Shown: one piece after another, positions 51,946 through 62,815 of the stretch
How the letters are laid out: each line of letters opens with the position of its first letter
Numbering within the stretch: the stretch's first letter is position 1
Assembly (NCBI GenBank): GCA_963575745.1
Contig: CAUYUJ010022082.1
Location: 583,801-647,800, forward strand
DNA from: Prorocentrum cordatum
Taxonomy: Eukaryota; Sar; Dinophyceae; Prorocentrales; Prorocentraceae
Reading direction: 5' to 3'
DNA length: 64,000 nt
Position numbers and translations under genes: made by a program
Notes under the pieces: model-generated
What the model saw: only the letters and a program-made list of their open reading frames with translations
What the model was told of the DNA's origin: nothing
Databases searched by the model: none

Positions 51946-54270
51946 ATCTCAAGCATTCGTTACGGGCGTGCCAGGGGACCCATCTGTACCACCTGGCTCG
52001 CTTGCCCCAGGCGAGTACGGACCGCGCACGATACTGCAGACCCTCATGCAGATGCACGCTGTATTGGTCGTAGCATATCCCGAGAGTCAAGAGAGTGTCG
52101 AGAGTGGCCACATGATGCTACAAGACATCGATGCCTGTGACGACTCGGAGTTAGTGCTGGCGGCCCTCGCTCTTCTTGATAGCGTGCACCCTGAGGACGT
52201 GCAGCGACATGCGTGGTATTCCAGAGGGAGATGGCGCCAAGCCCTTGAAAGGGCCATCTCCATGCGCGGTCAGGCTCTCCCTCCGCCGGGATGGGGTCTC
52301 CAGGCGGCGGGGCTACAGCCTAACCGCACGGCCATGCGAAATATTACCGGGCAGCCTACGCTAGGTAACGAGCATGGGCCGACTACCGTACCGCCGACTC
52401 CGGGGCAGCCAAGCGATGCTCAGACGCTTGTACAGCAGGGAAACCTGCCCGTCCCGGCTGAACCGATGACCGTCGTCATCGGCAACCCTATGTCAGAAGA
52501 TGAAGAAGGTGATGGATGTGGGATGTGCGAGGACGAGGTCACCATCCTCACGATGGAAGCCAATGGTGCGGTGAAGACGAGGAGGCGGTTTTCAGCCCCG
52601 ACCGTCCAGACGCACCACCACCTGCACAAGAACCAATTGTGCCAGACTCCAGTCAGCGGGGGGACCTGCCTGTCCAAGATGCGCCGCCTGCGGCCCCGCA
52701 GGAACCCCCGCCGGCTCCTGTTCAGGCTGGGTCGGCGGCTTCATCTGATGAGCACGCCAGGAGGTCTCGCTCTCATCCACGCCTCGGGGAAGAACCTCAC
52801 CCGCAAGCACGGCTCCCCCGCGAATGGAGGCAAGCAGGCCCGACAGAGCATGCCGCTCGGCGGGGGGGTCAGTTGCTCGCCTACAATGGCCCTAGGCGTC
52901 AGAAGGGTGAGCATTCTGCTTTCGGAAAGGGCAACCCAGCCTACAGAGATGCCCAAGGCAGGTCCATACGAGGTGGCTACCAGCTCGCGGCGAATATTCG
53001 TCGTGCTGAGATAGAGGCAGTGCGGGCGCAGCTGCGGAATGTCATTGCAGCACGCAATCTGTACAGACCCAACGCAGTCTGTGGGCCGTGCTCAGAGCCA
53101 TTTCAGGAGCATAGGCCTGGGTGTCCTGTGGGGCTCAACGAGGGCTTGAGCCCGAACAGAGGCCGCACTCCTGCCAAGGAGGGTCATCCACCGTTGGTTC
53201 CGATGACTCAAGAAGAGATCGACGAGATCAGCCGTCGTCTCGGAACAACGGCTAATAGGAGCCCGATGGCCGAGGAGGTCCAGCCTCCGCGGGGACTTGT
53301 GCCTATGACTCAGGAAGAGAAAGATTCGCCCAATCGCCTTCCTGGAATGCGGGGAAACCCGCCTGGCGTCTCCAGTCAGGCCCAACAGCCAGAGATGATG
53401 GATGACGATAAACAGAAGGCACAGCGAGACGCAACAGATGCGGAGCGCAAACGAATAGCAGACGAACGCACTCGCGAGGCAACTCGCCAAATGCTGCTGG
53501 AGTCCCAGAAGATCTATAAGAAGGGGGCAAGGAAGCCCCCGCTCCAACCGAAGGCCAAGAGTGACACACCTGCACCCAGGACGCCTTCGGGGGAGAAACA
53601 GCAAACGTCGGCCCGCTCAGAGGAAATCGGGCTAGATGTGCAGATGGGGATTCCTCGCTCTGAAACTCCGAGGTCACCGACTAGAGCAACTCCAGCACAG
53701 AGACCCGACCCTAGACAACAACCTCAGGATTCTGTGGAAATCCGCAGACGACCGCCTAGCCGTAGCGGCTCTATCGCTGGCAAGGCCAAGGCTTTCGAGC
53801 GTGCAGGGTTCACCCCTGCGCCAGCCTCGCCTGCGGCGGCGCGCTCCAAGAGGTCTGAGGAAGGTGTTCTATCTAGGGGTACCTGGGTGCCTAAGATCAC
53901 GGGCAGCGCCAGCCGAGAAACGCCGCGGGGAAACCCGCCAGGCGCTGCAGCTGCAGCATCCTTCTCAGGAGCCGCAGCCTCTTCGGTGACAGAGGCTCCT
54001 ATGCGGGGAAACCCGCCCGAGGATAAGCTGCACCACCCAGGGGGCACTTCCTTCACTAGCGGGAGTCAGGCTTTGATCAATGATCGACGTGCCCTGCGGA
54101 ATCTTCCACCGACACGCTCGGTGGATGAAGCATTCATGGAGAGCTGCAGGCAGAAAGGCATTGTCCCGAGACATAACCATACACTCAAGCAGCTTAGTAA
54201 ATGCCTCAACAGGATTTGCAGACACGCACCTGACAAACCACACAATGCCGTGTGGAGCCTTGACATTCGA
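51851..54270 (+). pseudogene. Copia polyprotein, disordered region
   Basis: Two overlapping frames. The first gives IPPNYADLIELESQAFVTGV and ILQTLMQMHAVLVVAYPESQ. The second (from about 52600) is Pro/Arg/Gln-rich and includes LVPMTQEEIDEISRRLGTTA and a near repeat LVPMTQEEKDSPNRLPGM. It also has MRGNPPG-like phrases that recur many times through the polyprotein (GNPP at about 53350, 53930, 54005, 56830, 57465, 57490), and a charged helix (KRIADERTREATRQMLLESQ). No enzyme motif here. Confidence 0.65.
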
Positions 54271-54895
54271 TGATCATGATGGATGGGTTAATCTCGACGA
54301 GCTCGTACGTGAGTTTCCGTGGAACAACGGGCGTGCGAGACTGGACGGGTGTAACCCTAGGATGGATGGGGCCAAGATCATCGCCGAGACCTTTTACGGC
54401 AGAACGGTTGACCAGATGGCTGCCATCATGATGGCGATCGTTCGCGTCCGCGAGCCGGACGGCGAGGAGAAGCAGCGTCTCCAGTTTAAGGTCTTGGTAC
54501 GGGATTCTGGCAAACCCGACATATTCATCCGCGCCTCGCAAGGGCACTCGTGGGCGCTCAAGGCCCCTTGGTCGTTGTATAAGTACTTGTACTACACGAC
54601 AACCTTGCCGGGGGACCGGCCCCATGCCCCGAGGTTGCCATGCATGGCACGCGATGGGCAGCCTTTGCGGGCATCATGTGGCATGGCCTCTCTTGTCGTC
54701 AAGAACACAACGCCAAGAAGAGAGGGACAGGCCGATCACACATCCACTTTGTTCCGACGCTTCGTCGTCGCGGCGTGCAGAGTGGATGGGGCCCCGATTC
54801 CGAGATCGTTATCCTTGTGGACTGGCATCGCGCCCTGAAGGACGGAATCGAATTTTGCTGGTCCGACAATGGGGTTCTCTTATCTGAAGGAAAAA
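54190..54895 (+). pseudogene. Tpt1/KptA RNA 2'-phosphotransferase domain in polyprotein
   Basis: Tpt1/KptA enzymes remove a 2'-phosphate from RNA using NAD+ and have an Arg-His-Arg-Arg active-site set. Seen here: LSKCLNRICRHAPDK with Arg-His at 54220-54225; DDHDGWVNLDELVREFPW; DIFIRASQGHS (54518-54550, Arg and QGHS); AMHGTRWAAFAGIMWHGLSC (HGT near 54643); GTGRSHIHFVP (Arg-x-His-x-His, about 54733). All four catalytic-type residues are present and in order. Frame changes near 54270 and 54600 and again near 54890 break this copy. It then reads into SYLKEKDGIIEPYYISHVEE. Capture by a retroelement is the unusual point. Confidence 0.8.
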
Positions 54896-56542
54896 GACGG
54901 CATCATTGAGCCGTATTATATTTCACATGTGGAAGAACTATCCACGGGTAAACAATGGCGTAACCCAGAATATCTGGGCAATCGCCTTGCACGTCTTTCC
55001 ACCGCCATAATGACGGCCCCAAACAGGTGGACCAATGTGGGCAGTGCTAGTGTCAAGCACAAATGGTCTCTTGACCGAGAGGTTAATGATCCTCATACGG
55101 TTCATGGTCACAGAGAAGTTGGGGACCATTACAGCCCAACAGCGCTGGGAAACCAGCCCGAAATCGACCAGATCCTTATGATCAACGAGAGTGAGGCAGG
55201 AAGCGCGGCTCCAAGCCGTGCTCCAAGCCACGGGCCTAGTGCCATATCTTGGCAGGTCCTTAGCACCTCAGATCTGGATCAGATCGCGGCCGCTCTAAAT
55301 CCGGAGCAGGTGGAACAGCTGGCGGACAGACTGTGCCAGCAAGACCCCTGGGCCGCTGGCCAGGGAGCCATGTCCGCCATGTTGACGCGTAACCGTCAGG
55401 CCATGCAAGGAAACCTGCCCGTTAATGGACTCAGAAATGATATGCCCGAACCGCAGGGAGACCCGCAGACGTTCGGCCGCATCTTCGGAGAGCCTGCTCG
55501 ATTTGAGCAGATGCCAGGGGGCCCCTCGCATAGCATGCACACACCGAGGGGCATGGCCCCAGTGGCGACGCCACCAGCGCAGTCTCCGTTTGGGACTCCT
55601 GGTCGATTTGCCACGAATGGCACTCTCATGGAGCGGATCGCCGCGGCCAGAGCTGAGCATGGTACAGCTCTGTTGAACATGATGCCACCTGGCACGCCAA
55701 CGAGTGTGCAGGCAAACCTGCCCAGCACTCCAATACACCACCGACCTTTTGCTGGCCAAACTACTGTTGCTGGAGTGCCTGATGATTACCGCGCAAGGGT
55801 GCCAGCTTCGGTGCAACAGGTGCAGAGTCACAACCTGCCCCACCCGAGTGGTCAGAGGTGGAGGCCAGCCTGGTCCTGGGAGCCAGAGGGTCCGAACCCA
55901 CGTGACCCTGCTCGGCAACTAGCCTTCGTCCCTGCCTTCAATGCTCATCCGAGCATGGCTCAGGGCCAGAGGCCAGCGCTAGCACCAATGGATCCGCCAC
56001 TGTACCCAGATGGGTCTAGAGTCCCGAACAGATTTGTTCACGAAATGGCGGATCAGTTTCGTAGCCTCACGAATGTGCGCTGCAGTGATCAGTCCATGTA
56101 CCCGCACATGGCTTTCATGCTTGTACCGACAACGCCAGAGGTGGCCGTCCAGCCTACTGCCCATTCAATATCATCAGGCAGTAGAGGAGTACCAGATTAC
56201 ATCAGACAGACGTACCACATCCAACAGGCGTGCTTCAGGCGCAGGCAGGCAGTACAGAGCGTACGTGACCGAGCACGTGCATCCGCACTTGAGGTCGCGA
56301 GGAACAGAGGCTCACCCATGCGAGGAAACTCGCCAGCCGTGTCGCCCGCAGCCTCCACAACGGCAGCTCCACCAGCAGTAGTTGCCGTAGCACCGGAGGC
56401 ATTGGCTCCCGCAGGAGATCCCCCAGCTGCTTTCATGGACTCCGAAACAGTCCTGGAGCGGCAGCGGCGGGTATACCGTAGGGCGGCAGATGTGGAAGTC
56501 CTATCCTGGGATGGAAGACGCCTGCGCGGTATGCCTCGATGA
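54869..56542 (+). CDS. Copia polyprotein, linker region (557 codons open)
   Basis: Uninterrupted frame, mostly disordered. A short ordered segment, STSDLDQIAAALNPEQVEQL, is followed by Pro/Gly/Gln-rich sequence and repeats of QGNLP, QANLP and MRGNSP. It ends as RVYRRAADVEVLSWDG and overlaps the RING frame by about 50 bp, so one frame change links them. No catalytic motif. Confidence 0.6.
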   Translation: MGFSYLKEKDGIIEPYYISHVEELSTGKQWRNPEYLGNRLARLSTAIMTAPNRWTNVGSASVKHKWSLDREVNDPHTVHGHREVGDHYSPTALGNQPEIDQILMINESEAGSAAPSRAPSHGPSAISWQVLSTSDLDQIAAALNPEQVEQLADRLCQQDPWAAGQGAMSAMLTRNRQAMQGNLPVNGLRNDMPEPQGDPQTFGRIFGEPARFEQMPGGPSHSMHTPRGMAPVATPPAQSPFGTPGRFATNGTLMERIAAARAEHGTALLNMMPPGTPTSVQANLPSTPIHHRPFAGQTTVAGVPDDYRARVPASVQQVQSHNLPHPSGQRWRPAWSWEPEGPNPRDPARQLAFVPAFNAHPSMAQGQRPALAPMDPPLYPDGSRVPNRFVHEMADQFRSLTNVRCSDQSMYPHMAFMLVPTTPEVAVQPTAHSISSGSRGVPDYIRQTYHIQQACFRRRQAVQSVRDRARASALEVARNRGSPMRGNSPAVSPAASTTAAPPAVVAVAPEALAPAGDPPAAFMDSETVLERQRRVYRRAADVEVLSWDGRRLRGMPR

Positions 56543-58475
56543 GTTTCAGCCGAGGGAAAGCATCTACCGCTTGAGGTGCAACCACCTGTTCCACGAGGAG
56601 TGCTGGAACTCGAACGTGGTGGGCCATGTTGCGAATCAGCGAGAAGGAGACCCTCAGCAACCAGTATGTGCCATCTGCCGAGCGCCAGGCATCATAGCGC
56701 CACCGTTTCCATGGACCGGCTCCTATACTCAGGCCCCCGAACAGGCAGCGAGGGAGCTGCGGGAGTTGAGGGGCATGGTGGAGGAGATGACAGCCAATAT
56801 GCTGGACAGGCAGACAGCGCAGCCCCAGCAGCGGGGAAACCCGCCGGAGGAGGTGAGGTCACCGATGGAGACGGGGTACTTTGACTCATTTATCCCGATG
56901 ACGGCGCCCCAGCAGGGAAACCTGCCTAACACTCCACCTGTGCCGATCCTCCCGACTCATTACGAGCCTGGAGTCGGGCAGGTGGCTCCTCCGATGTCTC
57001 CCCAGAGTGGGGGCGGGGCCGAGCTGCCACTGGACCCGGAACAGCTGCGAGAACTGCGTGTTCGCCATTTCCAGACCCAGATGGACAATGCGCACACTAC
57101 GTTTATGTTGGACGCCAATAATCCTGAGACTGAGAATTCGTCGTTGGATCTCTCAGACTCGTCAGTGGCGACAGCGGCAACAGCAGTCAGGGCCGTCGAG
57201 CTCTCAGCCACGAACAGTGAGTTCGACGAGTGGTTGCAATACAGGGATCACCTTACGAATGAGGGATTGCAGGACATCGCCCTTCATTCGTATTTGACGT
57301 TGACGCGACGTACTACCCGCGAACAGTACACGAGCATACGTGATGAGTATGCCAGAAGGCGGGAGGAACAGGGCACTCAAGCCCAGAACGTGTCTCATTT
57401 CCAGTACATCGACCTGGCACGTATGGCCGCAGGAAGGCCAGGTGCCAGCACGATGCGGGGAAACCCGCCAAGGAGTACGATCGAACTGCGGGGAAGCCCG
57501 CCAGACAGCACAGCCGGCACGTCAGAGACAGTGCACATCAAACAGCCTAGTAAGACCTTTCTTGAGGATGGTGGAAACTCAATCCTCATAGACGTGGGCT
57601 CGAAGATCAACATAATGGGAGAAAATACGGGCCGCAAGTTCGTTCAGGCTGCTGAGTCACATAATCGTCCTTGTACGTTTGAACCTCGTTCTCGTTTGAA
57701 CATCAACGGGGTAGGCGAGGGGTTGGCCCCAGCTGATACCGTGGGCACCTTCAGCATTGCCTGCGGATACCAGGGTTCGACCCAGCTCGACTCGTACAAG
57801 ACGAATATTGTGTCAGGCTGTGGCAAGGACCTGCCAGCTATCCTGGGCCTCGACAGCATGCAGGACAAGCGCGCTATTATTGTGCTCGAGCGAGGCCAGG
57901 AAAAGCTGAGATTCCTTGGAAAGGGACAGGTCAACATGGAACTCCCCGAGGGCTCCATGATCATGCCGACAACGAAGTTGCCATCAGGGCATCTGTCAAT
58001 CAGGTGTGATCGATTCGGAGCTGCGGGGCAACCCGCCTCGAGTACAAGTACCACATCGTTCCAGACGGTGCTGACAGGCGAGCCGACCCCTGCGCAAGAG
58101 CGCCAACAATTGCAGGGAAACCTGTTGCTGGAGACACTCGCCAAAGCGACGATGAGAGGCGACAGCATCGACGATCTGGAAACGTTTGATTGCTTCGTAG
58201 CCAGGACACTGGCCCAGCATGGCGGACTCGTACCCATGGATGCTGTGCGGTTCCGCCGGAAGATAGTGCTGGGATACTCGAACCATGAGCTGCAGGCGGT
58301 TAACGACGTAAGGTCGAAAGGCTTATTGAAGCAGCTGATGGATAATCCATCCATGTTGGCCACGTTTGCGGAGCAATTCGCCTCTGAGGCTACAGCGCGC
58401 TGCAGCGCTGAACTCCAGCATCTGAGGGAAGCCCGGATGCTGGCAGACGTTGCAGGCGCATCTTCTTTATCTTGA
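56490..58475 (+). CDS. Copia polyprotein, RING-H2 plus retropepsin-like domain
   Basis: 661 codons, uninterrupted. RING-H2 at 56523-56678: CAVCLDEF, then LRCNHLFHEECW, then CAICRAP, spacing fits C3H2C3; such domains normally recruit ubiquitin E2 enzymes. A helical segment LREL...VEEMTANML follows. Retropepsin-like region: NSILIDVGSKINIMGENTG (D-V-G at 57591-57599 where D-S/T-G is usual) and later DLPAILGLDSMQDKRAIIVL. The Val at the middle of the triad is odd, but copia elements of dinoflagellates often vary there. The C-terminal part is helical (QLMDNPSMLATFAEQFASEA). Confidence 0.8.
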   Translation: MWKSYPGMEDACAVCLDEFQPRESIYRLRCNHLFHEECWNSNVVGHVANQREGDPQQPVCAICRAPGIIAPPFPWTGSYTQAPEQAARELRELRGMVEEMTANMLDRQTAQPQQRGNPPEEVRSPMETGYFDSFIPMTAPQQGNLPNTPPVPILPTHYEPGVGQVAPPMSPQSGGGAELPLDPEQLRELRVRHFQTQMDNAHTTFMLDANNPETENSSLDLSDSSVATAATAVRAVELSATNSEFDEWLQYRDHLTNEGLQDIALHSYLTLTRRTTREQYTSIRDEYARRREEQGTQAQNVSHFQYIDLARMAAGRPGASTMRGNPPRSTIELRGSPPDSTAGTSETVHIKQPSKTFLEDGGNSILIDVGSKINIMGENTGRKFVQAAESHNRPCTFEPRSRLNINGVGEGLAPADTVGTFSIACGYQGSTQLDSYKTNIVSGCGKDLPAILGLDSMQDKRAIIVLERGQEKLRFLGKGQVNMELPEGSMIMPTTKLPSGHLSIRCDRFGAAGQPASSTSTTSFQTVLTGEPTPAQERQQLQGNLLLETLAKATMRGDSIDDLETFDCFVARTLAQHGGLVPMDAVRFRRKIVLGYSNHELQAVNDVRSKGLLKQLMDNPSMLATFAEQFASEATARCSAELQHLREARMLADVAGASSLS

Positions 58476-58514
58476 AGACGGCAGGGCGACGCTGCCCCCT
58501 CGTCGTCTTGCCTA

Positions 58515-59510
58515 ATGGCTGAAAGGCCAGGGGGTAACAAGGACAGCGGGGCAACCTGCCTTAGTAAAAGAGCTTTTGTCATCGAAGATACGAGAGAGGC
58601 TTGCGCTGACCTCCGCATCCGAGGCTATATCTGTGATCGCATTTCCCACAACGAGCTTATGACAACTGTGGGCACAGATTGCCTGGGTGCGGTGATCAGT
58701 GGGGACTATACTCTAATGCGGGTTAGTACCCCGGGTGACTGGTATGTACGAACCCCAGGAAAAAGAGTGGCCCCACACTGGTCTCGTATTCAAACCTTTT
58801 GATAAAAGCCAAGAAGCTCCGCATGAAAATCATAGTGTTTGGCCCCCCAGGATACGTTTGGAAGTTATCCCCAATGCGTGACACCCTGGAAGATCCCAAG
58901 TTGACAGTGATACACATGCGGTTGTGTCATTTCGGTATCAGGTTTAATATGCAAGACAATACACCGAGTGGTACCTATATGCAGGTAGCAACATCAATAC
59001 CGATTAGCTCTAAGTTGTGGACATGTACTTGCAAATTGGCGATACCACAACATGTGTTGGATTGGTACGGCCAAACGGTGCGACATGCCGAATGGCGAGC
59101 TCAGACACGCATTGCACTCATGCGTAGACGCGTCATCATAGATGACTGTCTTTCTCCCCTCCCGACTCAGGAGATTGAAGCATGTACCCACTCATCAACG
59201 ACGATGGGCACGCAGACCGGTGAACAAGACGAGCAAGTCTTACCCGCGGAGTCGCGTATCAAACAGAAGGAAAGGCTCAGAGCCGAAAAGGAAGCAGGCA
59301 TCAAGCCTCGCCGCATCAAAAAGCACGTTGGCGACGGAAGCGATGATTGCGGTGACGACTTGTTGGGGCTCGGACAGGATTTTATGGCGACCTGGAGCAC
59401 TGACGTCCTTGTTGAGCTGGTAAGCTCAGATGAGGATGATGACCTGTTCCTCACCCTCCCCACATCTATGCCCGACACACACGCTGACATATATAGCATA
59501 GTAGATACTC
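58515..59510 (+). pseudogene. Copia polyprotein, region before methyltransferase-like core
   Basis: Two frames. AFVIEDTREACADLRIRGYI and STPGDWYVRTPGKRVAPHWS (58570-58790) are followed, after a frame change near 58795, by IKAKKLRMKIIVFGPPGYVW and DWYGQTVRHAEWRAQTRIAL. These look like strands and helices of a Rossmann-type fold leading into the methyltransferase-like core. The acidic tail is VSSDEDDDLFLTLPTS. Confidence 0.55.
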
Positions 59511-60130
59511 TATGCTATGGTCTCAATAATTGCTTGGATATGTTGGAGCTTTGTGGAGGTGAGGGTGGCATTTCAGAGCTTGCCTTCTCAAAGGGGTCTT
59601 TCCTCAGGAGGCAACTTAGACAAGACCACGCGTGTCGACCTGGGAGATCCCTCGGCGCAGCGAGCTGTAGATCATTACTTCGCAATATGCCACGTACGAG
59701 TAGCCATGCTACTGCCCAGTTGCCGCACCACAGGACCACCATCCTACTATAACTACAAAGTCAACCACAGCACTTGGGAACAGCATCGTAAAGCAGATTT
59801 GCCACACATAACTTACTGTGGCAAAATAGCTGTTACTCAAGATAATGCACGGAGGTGGTTTATACGCGAACAACCCAAAGAACATGGGTGGGCGATATTT
59901 CCCCCTGGAGAGAACTTGCCAACCGACCACGTATCACAACCGTACACATCGACCAATGTGCGACGGGACTTAAAGATACGGCTGGTGACTATATCAAGAA
60001 GCCGGCAAATATCACCAGCAACGGCGAGACGATCCTTAAACCCTTTGAGCGACTCAAATGCATCGGTCAGCATGTGCACGCACAACCGTGCAACAGAGCG
60101 CTTTCACTGGCACAACAATACACTCGACGA
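59490..60130 (+). pseudogene. C5-methyltransferase-like domain in copia polyprotein
   Basis: SAM-binding motif I-like LDMLELCGGEGGISELAFSK (59546 onward). After a frame change comes GLSSGGNLDKTTRVDLGDPS, then VAMLLPSCRTTGPPSYYNY (P-x-C at about 59715-59723, the motif IV position) and WFIREQPKEHGW (REQP at 59865-59876, the motif VI position). A further frame change leads to VHIDQCATGLKD. The order matches cytosine-C5 methyltransferases, and capture of such domains by dinoflagellate retrotransposons has been described (de Mendoza and colleagues). Catalysis is not established. Confidence 0.7.
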
Positions 60131-61987
60131 CTGCAGTCTGCCTTTGTGGAAGCCGTCTATTTGGCGAAAGCCATCGACACCACGCGCGGAGACGCGCCTA
60201 CACGCACTGCGCATGCTTACCCTACTGACCTTCCTGATCAAGCTGAACCAGGAGAAGGTATGAGACGCATCGGCGATCGTATCATCCCAAAAGTGGCTAC
60301 CTGCCCAGCATGCACCGACAACGTCCGAAAGGACAGTCCCAGCCACAACAGAGACCCTACACAGTGTAAGTATCATGATTCTATCTCTGTATATTGGTCA
60401 TGTCCTGCATGCCAAAGGGACCTTACGAGAAGCAAGGGTGTTAAGAACCACCTCGACACTGAGCCCGGCAAATGTCGTTTTGCTGAGCCGTTCAAACTCC
60501 CAGATGATCATGATCCCGAGGGCAACAATGCGCCAGCTTCGTGGGAACCCTTACCCAAACCTGGGGAGGGCCAAGCTTCAGCATCGGGTGGCCGTCAGGG
60601 CGCTCGCGCCAGGCCACCACGACCACGAGCCTTTGGGAACACTGATCCTACATCTGGCGCCAGCAGTTACGACCTACTGCGAGACGCGCCCGAGCGTGGA
60701 AACACGCCTTCCGCGTCTTCTGGCGAGCCGCCACAGGTAGCGGCCCGCCGCGGCCGCCTACAAGGCGCACCACCACCACCAGATGCAGTTGACGAAGGAG
60801 ACCGACTGCGGAGAAGTACAAGGAACCCTCTTGCCTCAACCGGCTCGTGGGCTCCACGACTGCCCGACTGGACGAGATTTGACATCCAACGCAGTCTGCA
60901 AAATCTCCGTAGTCACGAACCTCATGTAGTCAAAAAGGATCTCCGTAAACTGCACTTACGGTGGCACCATGCGAAGGAATCCAAGATGAGGCTAATCCTA
61001 GACAAAGTGGGACTGGACAACGTTCGACTAAATATGATCAAAGAAATCTGTGACACATGTCGGGAATGTAGAGCATGGGAACGTCCGGGAAATTCGACGC
61101 TACCTTCTGTAAGCCTTCCTGGAAATTGGCTCGATGAAGGCGAAGTAGATCTCATGTTTTACAAGAAACGGACCGTATTTCATTTTATGGACCGATGTAC
61201 TCGCCTGGCAGCAGGCCAAGAGACTTCCGCCAGAGAACGTGACACTATACTCGACGCCTACCACTACTGCTGGATTGCCTATCATGGACCCTTCAAAGCC
61301 TTGCATTCAGATGGAGAAGGCGCCCTAAACAATGACACTGCCAAGGCCATGATGGCGAACAAGGGTGCGACACTTCGTGTCCGAGCGCCTGGCCAACACG
61401 CGACCTCGATCGAGTCGCGCAACGGTATTCTCAGGGGTACTCTCCATGTGATTGAGGAAGAGCTGAACAGACACAACATCCCTGTTGTATTTACTAGAGT
61501 ATTGGCTGAAGGCATCTTCGTCGCCAACGCCTTCACGTTTTACAACGGAGTATCGCCATGCCAAGCACACGATGGGCGACAGCCCTCCTTTCTTCCTGAC
61601 CTCGGCACCCTCGACTTCTCTAAGGGACCCGAGACGCCAGGTCACGAACGAGAGCGCCGCGTGAGGGAAGTTAGCCTGGAAGCAATAACTCAAGCCACGG
61701 CGGTAGCTAAGACAAATCGTGCTCTCAGGGCTAAAACGGCCCCAGATGGTGCTCGCCTTTACTCAGCAGGGGACTTGAGCGACTATCACCGACCTACTGC
61801 CACTAAGGGCGATCATGGAGGCTGGAATGGCCCGTTTCCTGTGATCCGTAACGTGCCTGAACGAGGACACGTCGTCGTCAAGGCAGGATCACGTGAGGTA
61901 ATTGTAATGTATCTTGATGCTCGTCACACGCTATACATTGAATGCCTCCTTACCAGGGAACTTGGCATGGATAACATGGCCATGTAA
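59855..61987 (+). CDS. Copia integrase with Cys/His cluster
   Basis: 710 codons open. The N-terminal part continues the methyltransferase-like domain. A Cys/His cluster (60298-60480) reads VATCPACTDNV, QCKYHDSISVYWSCPACQRD and NHLDTEPGKC. A disordered linker follows to about 60860. The integrase zinc region has LRKLHLRWHHA and CDTCREC. The catalytic core has D in GEVDLMFYKKR (61148), D in LHSDGEGAL (61310) and E in ATSIESRNGILR (61412); the last two are 34 codons apart, close to D,D-35-E. The C-terminal part has GDHGGWNGPFPVIRNVPERG. This domain inserts the cDNA into the genome. One of the better-preserved parts. Confidence 0.9.
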   Translation: MVYTRTTQRTWVGDISPWRELANRPRITTVHIDQCATGLKDTAGDYIKKPANITSNGETILKPFERLKCIGQHVHAQPCNRALSLAQQYTRRLQSAFVEAVYLAKAIDTTRGDAPTRTAHAYPTDLPDQAEPGEGMRRIGDRIIPKVATCPACTDNVRKDSPSHNRDPTQCKYHDSISVYWSCPACQRDLTRSKGVKNHLDTEPGKCRFAEPFKLPDDHDPEGNNAPASWEPLPKPGEGQASASGGRQGARARPPRPRAFGNTDPTSGASSYDLLRDAPERGNTPSASSGEPPQVAARRGRLQGAPPPPDAVDEGDRLRRSTRNPLASTGSWAPRLPDWTRFDIQRSLQNLRSHEPHVVKKDLRKLHLRWHHAKESKMRLILDKVGLDNVRLNMIKEICDTCRECRAWERPGNSTLPSVSLPGNWLDEGEVDLMFYKKRTVFHFMDRCTRLAAGQETSARERDTILDAYHYCWIAYHGPFKALHSDGEGALNNDTAKAMMANKGATLRVRAPGQHATSIESRNGILRGTLHVIEEELNRHNIPVVFTRVLAEGIFVANAFTFYNGVSPCQAHDGRQPSFLPDLGTLDFSKGPETPGHERERRVREVSLEAITQATAVAKTNRALRAKTAPDGARLYSAGDLSDYHRPTATKGDHGGWNGPFPVIRNVPERGHVVVKAGSREVIVMYLDARHTLYIECLLTRELGMDNMAM

Positions 61988-62002
61988 ACCGTCCTTACAT
62001 AT

Positions 62003-62815
62003 GTGGCACACCTTGGTGCAGGGAAACCTGCCAAAGTCTTTGGCTATATTCCAGACTACAAGGGGAACCTCAATCTCTCGGACGACAGCAAGTTCCACCC
62101 GCGCGTACATCTTGCACTACAGTATCTCGTGCGAAATTATTTCCGAGCTGAACGTGTAGTAGCAGTAAGATTGGCCAAGAGTGTGTCTAATCTACCTGCA
62201 GTAAAGTACGCCACCGGGTCTACACTGTTCCACTACGACAACGATGTCAACCCAGCCTTCCACTATCATGAGTGTGTGGGCACCAGCCTGAACATTTCTC
62301 AAATCACTGGTATCACTCACTCCAAACTCATCCAGCGTTTGACGTCACATGTTCCTTCTCTAAGATTTCATGACGACCTTGCCAAGTATCAGCACTTGGG
62401 CACAACGTCTGGAGAACACGACCACCCTGGAGACAGGCCTCCACCAGACACCCCAGGTGCTTCATCACCAGGTGAAGGTCGCCTGTCTACAATCTACGAA
62501 GAAAACGAGGAACATGACATCGAAGCTATGATGATGGAGGAATGGTACGATGAGTTACGTATGGACCTTCATCCCACAACGGTTACCGACGATCATCACT
62601 CACCGAGTCCCAACAACTATGTTACCCGACCGATGTGTTCTGGTCTCAGCATCCGTGGACGAAGAAGATATCGCAGTGTCGGAAATGCTCGGAGACGAGC
62701 CTGAACCACAAGAGCCCTGTCTTATCTCTCTATGTTCAACTACACCTGACGAGGGCTATTCGCTTGACAGTGACGAACATGGTCCTTATGTTGAGTTATG
62801 TGTTACACCATAAAT
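62003..62815 (+). pseudogene. Copia polyprotein between integrase and RT
   Basis: GAGKPAKVFGYIPDYKGNLN, LALQYLVRNYFRAERVVAVR and VNPAFHYHECVGTSLNISQI are protein-like. The frame changes near 62640 to DEEDIAVSEMLGDEPEPQEP and stops at about 62812. No known motif; it links integrase to RT. Confidence 0.6.
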
